The notes beneath the pieces are model-generated. The model searched no databases. It was not told the origin of the DNA and saw only the letters and a list, made by a program, of their open reading frames with translations. 64,000 nucleotides of DNA from Pseudovibrio ascidiaceicola (lineage in GTDB: Bacteria > Pseudomonadota > Alphaproteobacteria > Rhizobiales > Stappiaceae), in assembly GCF_900114245.1 (NCBI RefSeq), contig NZ_FOSK01000005.1, positions 332,993 through 396,992 of the forward strand, given 5' to 3'. The translations under genes were made by a program, and so were the position numbers. Shown piece by piece: positions 52,710-61,365 of this stretch; position 1 is the stretch's first letter; each line of letters starts with the position of its first letter.

Positions 52710-53618
52710 ATGGATATTCATTTTATTCTCGATGAAATGGAGATACAGGCGCACCCGTTTGCTTTGTGTGAACTCAATGGCGCTTGCGATCTTGATCTGG
52801 ACAAAGACCCTTTGGCGACGCTGCACTATGTGCTGGCCGGGGAAGGGGAGCTTGTGTTGCCCGGGCGGCCTGCCATTCCGGTCAGCAAAGGCTCACTGAT
52901 CCTTGTGCCTGCGCTCAAAAAGCACGTCTTGCGGAGCTTTGGGCGGGTTCACGATCCCATCCCCAGTTGCAACCCAGATAAGCTGAAAATGGCACACCTG
53001 ATCCATAACAGTGACAAGCAGGACAAGGGCCAGCTCATCGCCATCTGCTCCCGTATCTCGCTTAGCCTGCGGCAGATGGAGAACTTGATTGATCTGGTGC
53101 AGGAACCAATTGTCGAGAACCAGGCTGGAGAAGATGCCTGCGAAGCGCCAATCCGACGTTTGCTATTGGAGCTTGCCAACCCTGCGCCTGGAAGCCTCGC
53201 CATGGTGCGCGCGCTGCTGATGCAATGCATGATTGAGCTCATTCGCCGACGCTTCAATGACCAGCACGGCGGATTGGAATGGATGGCAGCGCTACGTGAT
53301 CCGCGCATGTGGCCGGTGCTCAGGCACCTCCTTGATGCGCCGGGTGAACCGCACTCCGTTGAGAGCCTTGCGTCCCTCGCAGGTATGAGCCGAAGCGGCT
53401 TCGCCAAGCGGTTTCAGGAGGCCTACGGCAGTGGCCCAATGGAACTCCTGCGCGATGTACGTATGCGGCGGGCCTCCGCCATGCTGGTGGAGACTGATCA
53501 TCCCATCGAACGCGTCTCCCACCTCATCGGCTTCCGCAGCCGAAGCGCCTTTTCCCGCGCCTTCGAAGCCGCTATCGGCGTCTCACCACAGAAGTTCCGT
53601 ATGCAGCGGAAGGCTTAG
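52710..53618 (+). CDS. AraC-family transcriptional regulator with cupin sensor
   Basis: A 302-residue regulator. The N-terminal part (about 30-110) looks like a cupin-type ligand domain (LHYVLAGEGELVLPG, GSLILVPALKKHVL), and the C-terminal two helix-turn-helix motifs (about 205-300) are typical (SLASLAGMSRSGFAKRFQEAYGSGP; GFRSRSAFSRAFEAAIGVSPQKFR). It is divergent from the exported hydrolase gene, with 125 bases between starts, so it probably activates that gene. Its stop overlaps the convergent yjjW stop by four bases. Confidence 0.94.
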   Translation: MDIHFILDEMEIQAHPFALCELNGACDLDLDKDPLATLHYVLAGEGELVLPGRPAIPVSKGSLILVPALKKHVLRSFGRVHDPIPSCNPDKLKMAHLIHNSDKQDKGQLIAICSRISLSLRQMENLIDLVQEPIVENQAGEDACEAPIRRLLLELANPAPGSLAMVRALLMQCMIELIRRRFNDQHGGLEWMAALRDPRMWPVLRHLLDAPGEPHSVESLASLAGMSRSGFAKRFQEAYGSGPMELLRDVRMRRASAMLVETDHPIERVSHLIGFRSRSAFSRAFEAAIGVSPQKFRMQRKA

Positions 53619-54481
53619 ATATACACCGCCGGCACCACCACATTTGTCAGCCCTGCGGACCTCAACTCTGCTGCAATTCGCTCAGTATCTGGCTCTTTCA
53701 TAGTGGGCCAGGTGAGGGCTTCGCCTTTGACACCGTGGTGTTGGAAGGCGTTGAGGCGTAAGGGGGTCGCAGAGTCCAGCGCACGAACGAAGTCAGCAAG
53801 TTCCTTGATTTCCTGAGAGCTGTCCGTACGGCCCGGGATGAGGAGGTAACGTAGTTCGTGCAGTTTACCTGCTGCAAAGAGCTGTTTGGCGGAGGCCAGG
53901 ACGCGTTGATTGCTGCGGGTGGTGAGTAGGCTGTGTAGGGTGTTGTCGAAGGCTTTGATGTCCAACATCACGCCGTCGGTCACGGGCAGAACAGTCTTCC
54001 ACGCAGCTTCGGGCAGATAGCCGTTGCTATCGATGAAGCAGGTGAGATCCTTCAGCTTTTCATCTGTTTTGATCGCCGTGAACAAAGCGATGATGAACTT
54101 CAGCTGTGTGGTTGCTTCCCCGCCGGATATCGTGATGCCATTCAGGAAGGGTTTGTTCTGGTATAGAAGCGCCAGAACATCGTCAACGTTGTATTGCGTG
54201 ACCTTGGGGTTGGCGTTAATGGGGCAGACGTCCAGACACCGATCGCACTGATCGCAAATATTGGGGTCGTGCACCACTTTGCCCTGCACAATGGTTAGAG
54301 CGCCGGTTGGACACTCTGGCACGCAGTCACCGCAATCATTGCACAGCTTCATAGTGTGCGGGTTGTGACAGGTTGGGCATGCGAAGTTGCAGCCTTGCAG
54401 AAACAGGACAAGCCGGTTGCCCGGCCCGTCCACGCAAGAGAACTTCAGAACCTTACTGACTGTAGCGAGGGGCAAGTTCAT
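53615..54481 (-). CDS. yjjW: Glycyl radical enzyme activase YjjW
   Basis: A 288-residue radical SAM activase. The radical SAM cluster is CNFACPTC (CxxxCxxC, N-terminal), followed by two ferredoxin-type clusters (CNDCGDCVPECP and CDQCDRCLDVCP) and GGEAT, a SAM-contact strand. It generates the glycyl radical in YjjI and works under anaerobic or low-oxygen conditions. It overlaps yjjI by 29 bases, so the two are coupled. Confidence 0.94.
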   Translation of the reverse strand: MNLPLATVSKVLKFSCVDGPGNRLVLFLQGCNFACPTCHNPHTMKLCNDCGDCVPECPTGALTIVQGKVVHDPNICDQCDRCLDVCPINANPKVTQYNVDDVLALLYQNKPFLNGITISGGEATTQLKFIIALFTAIKTDEKLKDLTCFIDSNGYLPEAAWKTVLPVTDGVMLDIKAFDNTLHSLLTTRSNQRVLASAKQLFAAGKLHELRYLLIPGRTDSSQEIKELADFVRALDSATPLRLNAFQHHGVKGEALTWPTMKEPDTERIAAELRSAGLTNVVVPAVYI

Positions 54482-55988
54482 GGCTCATCACCCGTGGTGC
54501 GCGCTCCAGTATTTTACCTTTATCAGCCGCTTCTGCACCCAGCACGGTTGTGTTTATGCGAGACCCGCCACATTCCTTGAATTTCTCAATATCTGACAAG
54601 CGCACCATATACCCGGTGATGCGCACCAGATCATTGTTGGAGACGTTGGCGGAGAACTCGCGGAAGCCCAGTGAGAATGCACCTTTCACCAGCTGCTCCA
54701 GTGCTGCCGGATTGTTCTCGATGGTCTCATCCAGCGTCAGGATTTCTGAGACGCCGGATGGATAGAACGCATGGTGTTCTGCCAGTGCCTGTACGTGGGT
54801 GACTGGGTCTGGCTCGCTGCCATACGGGATGCGAACACCCGGTGTGCAGCCGTCATCATCGCTCAGTCCTGCCTGAGAGTGAAGCATAGCCTTGCCGCGC
54901 CAACAGTTTTCCATTGGGCGGGCTTCAACAGCCTCGAACAGTACTTTGGAGATGCGATGGCCAAGCTGGTTAGCAGTCTCATCATGCCCATATTTGCCGG
55001 AGCGACCTTCCTTGGCCTGCAACTCGTCAACGCACTGCGCCATAGCAAAGATGCCGTACATGGCGGTGAAGCGATCTCGGCTGATCCAGCCTTCTTTCAC
55101 AAGGAAGCCCTCGAAGAAACCAGATTTGTTGAAGAGGTGATCAATCCGCGCTTCGGTCAGGCGGAAGTTGAGGTCAATGTATTTTGGAAGAACATTCTCG
55201 AAGAAGTCCGCCGTGTCTTTGGAGCGACGCGCCACTTCTCGTAGGTTAATGCGGGTGAGTGTGGACGCCCCACCGCATAGTGGCAACACGTTGTAGCAGC
55301 TGGCAACACCGTAGCCGTACTCGTCAAACAGCGGTTGATGCAGCGGGTTATTGGCGATGTGCGGTTTGGAGCATTCAATAATGCTTTCGCAGGCCTGAGA
55401 GAAGATTTCGTCTGAGCTGACTTCCGGATCCCAGATGAAGGTCAGGTTTGGCGCGATCTGCTTCAGCTCCGCATCAATGCGCATGATGGTGCGGGCAACG
55501 CGGTTGTCGGTTGGCCCCACATTGGCATGCATGAATGCATCCGGCAGCACACGGTCCAGATAGCGCCAGAACAGCTTCAGCTTTTTGTAAAGGTCTTCAT
55601 CACTGACATCGTCACAAAAGCGCAGCAACAGGTTGTCGAGACGGCCAATGAAAACCGGCATGTTGGTGACGGACGGCACGTGATGATAGGCAATCATCAG
55701 GGAGTTGATGGCCTCATCCAGCGTGGTGGCTGGGTCCAGCTCCAGGAAGGTGCTGCCTTTTTCAAGAACAACCGAATAGTCGGGCATCACATAGCGCGGT
55801 TTGAACGGCGCATGTCCCTCGTACATGTCGCAGATAACACGCTCTTCCAATGCCTTGGCGGTTTCCTCATCAAGCTCAGGATAAGGTAGAGAGTTTTCTG
55901 CCTCCAGCGAGAGATAACGCGCCTTTTGCGTAAAGGAGAGGCCTGGGTCTTCCGTAATACCCTTAAACCGTTTGAGAAGCTCCGACAT
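54453..55988 (-). CDS. yjjI: Glycyl radical enzyme YjjI
   Basis: A 511-residue glycyl radical enzyme, shorter than pyruvate formate-lyase. The radical glycine is expected in VRITGYMVR, about Gly459, 52 residues from the end, with a Cys (ASCYNVLPLCGGAST) in the mid-protein loop as thiyl-radical candidates. The start ATG at 55988 has AAGGAA upstream; a frame from 56018 adds ten residues. YjjI and its activase YjjW form a known two-gene set whose reaction is not established. Oxygen-sensitive, so expected only under anoxia. Confidence 0.94.
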   Translation of the reverse strand: MSELLKRFKGITEDPGLSFTQKARYLSLEAENSLPYPELDEETAKALEERVICDMYEGHAPFKPRYVMPDYSVVLEKGSTFLELDPATTLDEAINSLMIAYHHVPSVTNMPVFIGRLDNLLLRFCDDVSDEDLYKKLKLFWRYLDRVLPDAFMHANVGPTDNRVARTIMRIDAELKQIAPNLTFIWDPEVSSDEIFSQACESIIECSKPHIANNPLHQPLFDEYGYGVASCYNVLPLCGGASTLTRINLREVARRSKDTADFFENVLPKYIDLNFRLTEARIDHLFNKSGFFEGFLVKEGWISRDRFTAMYGIFAMAQCVDELQAKEGRSGKYGHDETANQLGHRISKVLFEAVEARPMENCWRGKAMLHSQAGLSDDDGCTPGVRIPYGSEPDPVTHVQALAEHHAFYPSGVSEILTLDETIENNPAALEQLVKGAFSLGFREFSANVSNNDLVRITGYMVRLSDIEKFKECGGSRINTTVLGAEAADKGKILERAPRVMSHELAPRYSQ

Positions 55989-56239
55989 GGGTTCGTTCCT
56001 TTTTGCTCTTTGGAACAAATCTTAAACCCGTGAGACAGGCGAGGAATTGAACTACCGCAATTTCCGATTGGAAAAGAATGGTGGTGCACAGGGCTGGATC
56101 GAAATACATACCAGTTACACTCATAAGTCGGGCCCACATAAAGTACCTATGATCGAATAGAGTAGAACCGTGGCAGTCATCAGTTACCCGCAAGGGCCTA
56201 TGTGAAAATGATGTCGACTTTTATTGATAGTGAGTAGGT

Positions 56240-56599
56240 ATGCGATTTAATCGAGTTATCGAAATAGACCTGAGCAACAAATACCATTTGCTCGCGTTGA
56301 ATAACACGCTCATTCCTTGGGTTTTAGCTTACTTAATCAGGTTTGCGAGGAACTTACTAATTGCGCTTCCAGTTCATGTCGATACCAGCTTCACACTGGT
56401 TGTCATCTCTCTGCTTGTTCTTATGAATCTGTTTAACTTGTATCTTGCTAGTTTTTTGGAATTTCTGGGAAAATGTGTCGCGGTACTACTCGTGTTTTTG
56501 AACGTATCTTCGCTGCTACTGTTGGGGGCGATCTCATTTTTTACAGGGATACCTAACTTGCCATTTCTGATTGGAACGGTGCAATGGTTCTTCGGTTAA
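56240..56599 (+). CDS. Small membrane protein, unknown
   Basis: A 119-residue protein with three hydrophobic helices (about 22-42, 48-70, 76-105). The DNA is AT-rich compared with its neighbours and the ribosome site (GAGTAGG) is modest. No family recognised. A terminator lies right after it. Confidence 0.55.
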   Translation: MRFNRVIEIDLSNKYHLLALNNTLIPWVLAYLIRFARNLLIALPVHVDTSFTLVVISLLVLMNLFNLYLASFLEFLGKCVAVLLVFLNVSSLLLLGAISFFTGIPNLPFLIGTVQWFFG

Positions 56600-56612
56600 A
56601 GCATGCAAAAAT

Positions 56613-56641
56613 AAAACCCGGCCTCATCGAAGCCGGGTTTT
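56613..56641. terminator. Bidirectional terminator
   Basis: AAAACCCGGC pairs perfectly with GCCGGGTTTT (9-base loop), with GCGTTTTT beyond. It separates the small membrane protein (plus) from the glutathione transferase (minus). Confidence 0.9.
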
Positions 56642-56667
56642 GCGTTTTTCATTTCTGACTAAGCGAT

Positions 56668-57534
56668 TTACGCTTTTTCAGAGGCTGGTTTTGGGTCCAG
56701 GTCGCTTGCGTCGTGGCGTTCTGGGACTTGTTGGTCCTCATCACCCCAGGTACGGTTGACGCGTTTGCCGCGTTTAACGGCAGGGCGCTCAGCGATTTCT
56801 TCTGCCCAACGTTTCACGTTCTTGTACTCGTCAACGGAGAGGAACTCAGCAGCGCTGTAGAGGGAGCCGAGCACCAGTGCGCCGTACCATGGGAAGATCG
56901 CGATATCTGCGATGGAGTACTCGTCGCCAGCCATAAAGCGGCGCTCGGCCAAGTTGCGGTCAAGAACGTCCAGCTGGCGTTTTGCTTCCATAGCAAAACG
57001 GTTGATCGGGTATTCAAACTTCTCTGGCGCATAAGCGTAGAAGTGGCCAAAACCACCGCCCAGATATGGGGCAGAACCCATCTGCCAGAACAGCCAGTTC
57101 ATAGCTTCTGCGTGGGCTGCCGGATCTTTCGGCAGGAAAGCGCCGAATTTTTCTGCCAGATACAGCAGGATGGAGCCAGATTCAAACACACGGATTGGTG
57201 TTTCGGTGCTGTGATCAACCAGTGCCGGAATCTTGGAGTTCGGGTTTGCGTCAACAAAACCGCTGGAGAACTGATCACCTTCGCCAATGTTAATCAGCCA
57301 TGCGTCATAGTCTGCTTCGCTGAAACCTGCGGCCAGAAGCTCTTCCAGCATGATGGTGACTTTCACGCCATTTGGCGTGGCCAGCGAGTAAAGCTGCAGC
57401 GGGTGTTTGCCAACCTGCAGGTCTTTGTCATGGGTTGGACCAGCGATAGGGCGGTTGATGTTTGCGAACTGGCCGCCGTTTTTCTGTTCCCACACCCAAA
57501 CTTTTGGTGGGGTATATTCTTTATTATCACTCAT
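56668..57534 (-). CDS. yghU: YghU-type glutathione S-transferase / disulfide-bond oxidoreductase
   Basis: A 288-residue GST-family protein of the Nu/YghU class. The leading YTPPKVWVWEQKNGGQFANINRPIAG and the thioredoxin-like fold with LYSLATPNGVKVTIMLEEL, then FESGSILLYLAEKFG, are characteristic; the C-terminal helical domain follows (about 130-260). YghU binds two glutathiones and reduces disulphides or organic peroxides. Soluble cytosolic enzyme. The gene is monocistronic and ends at a terminator. Confidence 0.93.
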   Translation of the reverse strand: MSDNKEYTPPKVWVWEQKNGGQFANINRPIAGPTHDKDLQVGKHPLQLYSLATPNGVKVTIMLEELLAAGFSEADYDAWLINIGEGDQFSSGFVDANPNSKIPALVDHSTETPIRVFESGSILLYLAEKFGAFLPKDPAAHAEAMNWLFWQMGSAPYLGGGFGHFYAYAPEKFEYPINRFAMEAKRQLDVLDRNLAERRFMAGDEYSIADIAIFPWYGALVLGSLYSAAEFLSVDEYKNVKRWAEEIAERPAVKRGKRVNRTWGDEDQQVPERHDASDLDPKPASEKA

Positions 57535-57803
57535 GAAATTGTGGCTCCGTATTGAATATGTGCAAATGGGAACGAGCAGTTTTTCGGGCTGCCTTTTTCA
57601 TCTCAACAGATGGGTGAATCCTTAGTGAAATCAAGTGTGCAATCAAAAACAAGATCTTGGACATCACTCCTGAACGCTTAGTCCACCTCGAAAGTTCCCT
57701 GTGTGCCAGATTAAAATTTGCTTTTTACAAAGCAGCTCCCGGAATATTGTTCGTCAATGACACTACGCTCAGAGATTCCTTTTTTCATTGCTGGACTGAT
57801 CAA

Positions 57804-58307
57804 ATGACTGTGATACCAACACTCGAAACAGAAAGATTGCGCTTAAGGCCGATGACAATTGAAGACTGGCCTGCCTATGAGCAGTTGATGCAATCCGAGC
57901 GTTCGCAGTTTATGGGCGGCCCAACACCCAAGCATGTGACCTGGGGCATCTTTAGTCATGATATCGCGCATTGGGTCTTGTTTGGTCACGGTGCTTTGAT
58001 GATTGACGATAAGACCACGGGCAAAACCGTTGGTCAGGTGGGGCTTAATCACGGGCCGCTTTTTCCAGAGCACGAGTTAGGCTGGTTCCTCTATGAGGGC
58101 TTTGAAGGACACGGATATGCATTGGAAGCGGCTCAAACCATGCGTAAATGGGCCTTTGATAGGTTGAGTTTAAAAACGCTCGTCAGCTACATCGACCCTA
58201 AAAATGATCGCTCCCGGAAGCTGGCTGAACGGATGGGAGCTGTGATCGATCCTGATGCACAACGTCACGATCCGGTCGATCTTGTCTACCGTCATCCGCT
58301 CTCCTGA
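57804..58307 (+). CDS. GNAT-family N-acetyltransferase
   Basis: A 167-residue acetyltransferase of the RimJ/RimL group, beginning MTVIPTLETERLRLRP, the usual start. The acetyl-CoA site is GWFLYEGFEGHGYALEAAQ. The start at 57804 leaves about 270 bases of upstream non-coding DNA; the longer frame from 57657 adds about 49 residues that do not fit the family. Target unknown. It stands just ahead of the ECF41 operon but is separated from it by that operon's promoter. Confidence 0.88.
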   Translation: MTVIPTLETERLRLRPMTIEDWPAYEQLMQSERSQFMGGPTPKHVTWGIFSHDIAHWVLFGHGALMIDDKTTGKTVGQVGLNHGPLFPEHELGWFLYEGFEGHGYALEAAQTMRKWAFDRLSLKTLVSYIDPKNDRSRKLAERMGAVIDPDAQRHDPVDLVYRHPLS

Positions 58308-58346
58308 ACTTTTTGAGGTGTAGAGTTTGGTTTTTTCTCATCACCA

Positions 58347-58373
58347 CGTCACATCTGAAGGAGCCGTATCGTC
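58347..58373 (+). promoter_or_regulatory. ECF41-type promoter
   Basis: CGTCACA (58347-58353) is followed after exactly 16 bases by CGTC (58370-58373). The known ECF41 promoter is TGTCACA-N16-CGTC, so all but the first base of the upstream element and all of the downstream element agree. It sits 40 bases before the carboxymuconolactone decarboxylase-like gene and drives, by inference, that gene and the sigma factor. Confidence 0.75.
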
Positions 58374-58412
58374 GACCCAGTGAACGCAACAAAACAATCA
58401 CTGGAGATGACG

Positions 58413-58844
58413 ATGAACGTTCACACCACCATCAATCACTATGAGAGCGGTGCGCAGATCATGACAGCCCTGCAGGGCGTGGAAGCAACCATTGCTGCGA
58501 CTGGGTTTGACGAAAAACTGCATCACCTCATTCTGCTGCGGGCTTCCCAGATCAACGGTTGCGGGTTTTGTGTAAAGATGCACACCCGCGATGCCCGCAA
58601 AGCTGGTGAAACCAGCGAACGTCTGGATCACTTGATCATCTGGCGTCATTGCGATGACTTCTCGGAAAAAGAAAAACTGGCCTTTGAATGGACCGAGGCA
58701 CTGACCGAACTCAATAAGGAAGATCAGTTGTCTCGTTTGCGTCAGGAGTTGAAAAAGCATTACAGCGATCAGGAAATTTCCACCCTGACGGCAATGGTTG
58801 GTATGATCAACCTTTGGAACCGGATTGCGATATCGAACCATTGA
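58413..58844 (+). CDS. Carboxymuconolactone decarboxylase/AhpD-family protein
   Basis: A 143-residue AhpD-like protein with the redox motif CGFC (Cys50, Cys53) followed by His57 (CxxC-x3-H), the active site of AhpD-type peroxidase reductants. Typical EGF-poor all-helical fold expected. ATG at 58413 has GGAG upstream; the longer frame from 58380 starts at the promoter and is unlikely. This family is the standard partner of ECF41 sigma factors, and the sigma gene follows after two bases. Confidence 0.92.
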   Translation: MNVHTTINHYESGAQIMTALQGVEATIAATGFDEKLHHLILLRASQINGCGFCVKMHTRDARKAGETSERLDHLIIWRHCDDFSEKEKLAFEWTEALTELNKEDQLSRLRQELKKHYSDQEISTLTAMVGMINLWNRIAISNH

Positions 58845-58846
58845 TC

Positions 58847-59719
58847 ATGAAATCAGACAAATCACTTTGTGTATTTGAACAGGCCAGACCCATGTTGATG
58901 GGGCTGGCTTATCGCCTGTTGGGCTCCACGGCAGAAGCCGAGGACGTGGTGCAGGAAACTTATCTCAGCTGGTCGGCTGCGGTGCAAGACGACATCGCCA
59001 ACCCGGATGCATGGCTAACAACGGTTTGCACCCGTAAAGCACTCGATCAACTCAAATCTGCCCGTAAAAAACGCGAAAATTACGTTGGTATGTGGCTGCC
59101 CGAGCCTCTGCACACCACAACGCAGGACACGCCGGAAGACAGAATAGAGCTTTCCGAAAGCCTCACCATGGCGTTCCTTCTGGTGATGGAACGTCTTGCG
59201 CCAAAAGAGCGGGCTGCCTTCCTGCTGCGCGAGGTGTTTGCCTCCAGCTATGAGGAAGTTGCGGACATTCTGGAAGTTACACCCGCCAGTTGCCGCAAGC
59301 TGGTCTCAAGGGCAAAGGCCAACGTTCAGCAGAAATCTCAGCGCTTTGTGGCACCGCCAGAAAAACAGCGTGCCATGGTGAGTGTGTTCCAAAGCGCGCT
59401 GGAAACCGGCGAAACAGCAGAACTCTCCAAACTTTTGGCAGCTGATGTTGCTCTTATTTCCGATGGCGGCGGCAAGGTCAACGCTGTTCCAAAACCACTT
59501 GTTGGGCTGGAGCAGGTGCTTGGCTTTATCGAAAAGGCAATTTCACCTGCTGCAAACAGTGGCAGAGCCTGGGTAGAAGAACTCAATGCCTGTCTGTCTT
59601 TGATCACCGTTGACGGCACAGGCATCATCACGACCTTCACGTTTGGCTATGATGATAACATGCAGGTCAATGCAATCTACGCGCAGCGCAATCCAGATAA
59701 GCTTGCGGCTGTTCATTAG
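58847..59719 (+). CDS. ECF41-group RNA polymerase sigma factor
   Basis: A 290-residue sigma-70 family protein. Sigma-2 (about 5-75; AEAEDVVQETYLSW) and sigma-4 (about 100-160; ASSYEEVADILEVTPASCRKLVSRA) are present, then a C-terminal SnoaL-like domain (about 170-290) with the two ECF41 motifs DGGGK (206-210) and NPDKL (282-286). In this group the C-terminal domain regulates activity in place of an anti-sigma factor, and the target is the adjacent carboxymuconolactone decarboxylase-like gene. No anti-sigma gene is seen. It is co-transcribed with that gene, so the module is probably autoregulated from the ECF41 promoter. Confidence 0.95.
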   Translation: MKSDKSLCVFEQARPMLMGLAYRLLGSTAEAEDVVQETYLSWSAAVQDDIANPDAWLTTVCTRKALDQLKSARKKRENYVGMWLPEPLHTTTQDTPEDRIELSESLTMAFLLVMERLAPKERAAFLLREVFASSYEEVADILEVTPASCRKLVSRAKANVQQKSQRFVAPPEKQRAMVSVFQSALETGETAELSKLLAADVALISDGGGKVNAVPKPLVGLEQVLGFIEKAISPAANSGRAWVEELNACLSLITVDGTGIITTFTFGYDDNMQVNAIYAQRNPDKLAAVH

Positions 59720-59766
59720 CAGTCCGTTCAGCCAACCAAAGGCATAGCTTGCATTTGCAAAAAGAA

Positions 59767-59795
59767 CCTCCCAAACTGGCGTGATGTTTGGGAGG
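59767..59795 (+). promoter_or_regulatory. Hairpin covering the lysE ribosome binding site
   Basis: CCTCCCAAAC (59767-59776) is perfectly complementary to GTTTGGGAGG (59786-59795), with a 9-base loop. The right arm contains the GGGAGG that serves as Shine-Dalgarno for the lysE ATG at 59803, so the folded form would hide it. It may also end transcription of the sigma gene, though no T-run follows. Confidence 0.6.
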
Positions 59796-59802
59796 GGAAC
59801 AA

Positions 59803-60417
59803 ATGTCTGTTGAGATGATATTTGCGCTTGTGATTGCAACTGCGGCTCTGGTGGCGATTCCAGGCCCCAACGTGGCGCTCATCGCCGCCAATACCATCAG
59901 CCATGGCTTCCGCTTCGGGGCTGTTACGGTGCTGGGCACCACACTTGGTGTTGCGGTTCAGTTGAGCATTGTGGTGCTGGGTTTCACAGCTCTCCTGACA
60001 CTTATTGCTGATGCCTTTTTGTGGGTAAAATGGGCTGGTGCAGCCTATCTGATCTATCTGGGTATCAAGTCCTGGCGTGAGCGAGCGGATATGCTGGCGA
60101 ATGCAGAGGCCAGCACCACTCCTTTGCGCAGGTTATTCTGGCAGGGCATGCTGCTCGCCATGATCAACCCAAAAACGCTCGTGTTCAGCGCAGCTTTCCT
60201 CCCTCAGTTCGTTGGAGATCAAAGCACGAGCTACGCACTAGCACAGCCAGCGCTGATCTACCTTCTTCTTATTCTAGGTGGAGATCTGTGTTGGGCGGCT
60301 CTGGCTCGGTCTGCAACACCGTTCTTTAAGAGCATCGGTCATTTGCGAAACAAACTCACTGGCACACTCTTTATCGGGTCTGGCATTGGTCTCGCTCTGG
60401 CGCGGATTGAACGATAG
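59803..60417 (+). CDS. LysE-family translocator (amino-acid exporter)
   Basis: A 204-residue inner-membrane protein with about six helices and the LysE/RhtB signature IPGPNVALIAANTISHGFRFG near the start. Exports amino acids or related small molecules; substrate unknown. The ATG follows GGGAGGGG by five bases; the Shine-Dalgarno is inside a perfect hairpin, so translation may be conditional. It ends two bases before the convergent methyltransferase gene. Confidence 0.92.
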   Translation: MSVEMIFALVIATAALVAIPGPNVALIAANTISHGFRFGAVTVLGTTLGVAVQLSIVVLGFTALLTLIADAFLWVKWAGAAYLIYLGIKSWRERADMLANAEASTTPLRRLFWQGMLLAMINPKTLVFSAAFLPQFVGDQSTSYALAQPALIYLLLILGGDLCWAALARSATPFFKSIGHLRNKLTGTLFIGSGIGLALARIER

Positions 60418-60419
60418 TT

Positions 60420-61160
60420 TCAGGCTTTTCTGCCTATGGGAATGATCTCGCGCGAGGTTGCGTGGTAAGGTTCGCCTGTCCATTCGCCCAGCCACGTTTC
60501 AACATATAAGCCGGCTTCTTCAAGGAGCTGGTCTACCTTGTCTTGTGTCGTGTACTTGATTTGGGAGGGCGCGCTGAAAATCTCGCCAGTCTCAAGCTGC
60601 TTGTAAGCATTAGTGAAACTTAGCGTCTGAGTAACCTCGTCATATTCTGAGATGTTCCAGCTCTCAATCGCACCGAGGTCCGGGTGTTGCGTCTGGCTCA
60701 GAGTTTCTTCCTTACAACGCGTCTTCCTATCCGGAAAGTTTGGGTTGCGTGTATCAAAGACAAACTGGCCTTCGGGGCTCAGTTGCTTTGCAATCATCTT
60801 AAGCGCCGCAAGCTGGTCCTCTTCAGTCAGGAAAAATTGAAAGGAATGTCCTGTCAGGCAGATCAGGTCAAACGTTTCTCCCAGTTCAAATGAGCGGGCG
60901 TCCGCCTGTATCCATTGAACTCGCTCCCCATTTTGGCGCTTGCCTGCAAGTTCCAGCATTGCTGCAGCCGGGTCCAGACCAACGACATGGCGACCTTCAG
61001 CGAGCTGAACGGTGAGTTCTCCAGTGCCGCACCCTAAGTCGAGAACAGAGCGTGCCCCGTTGGCAAGCTCCTTGCAAAAGGTGTGATCAGCACGATCACG
61101 CGGTGTCAGTTCATAAAATTGTGCCAGATCCGGATCAGTAAAAATCGTGCGATGGGTCAT
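60420..61160 (-). CDS. SAM-dependent methyltransferase
   Basis: A 246-residue class I methyltransferase. Motif I VLDLGCGTGELT is clear, then GLDPAAAMLELA and IQADARSFELGETFDLICL (motif with acidic and aromatic residues), with FQFFLTEEDQ. The C-terminal part is a mixed fold of small-molecule methyltransferases. Substrate unknown. Convergent with lysE by two bases. Confidence 0.92.
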   Translation of the reverse strand: MTHRTIFTDPDLAQFYELTPRDRADHTFCKELANGARSVLDLGCGTGELTVQLAEGRHVVGLDPAAAMLELAGKRQNGERVQWIQADARSFELGETFDLICLTGHSFQFFLTEEDQLAALKMIAKQLSPEGQFVFDTRNPNFPDRKTRCKEETLSQTQHPDLGAIESWNISEYDEVTQTLSFTNAYKQLETGEIFSAPSQIKYTTQDKVDQLLEEAGLYVETWLGEWTGEPYHATSREIIPIGRKA

Positions 61161-61365
61161 TTTGAAAATTGCTTCCTAAGTCAATTCAGACAGCATAGAG
61201 CGAGAATGCCTGTTGGACAATTCGTTGCCGTTACTACGAGAGTTCGGGGAGAAGTATCCCTGTTCAGGGCCATAGGTTCGCACTAGTCTTATCTCAATGA
61301 ATCAATACCAGTGTCTCATATGAAGAGGTTGGTGAAGGTCTGTTGTAATAGTGAAAGGCAGTCGC

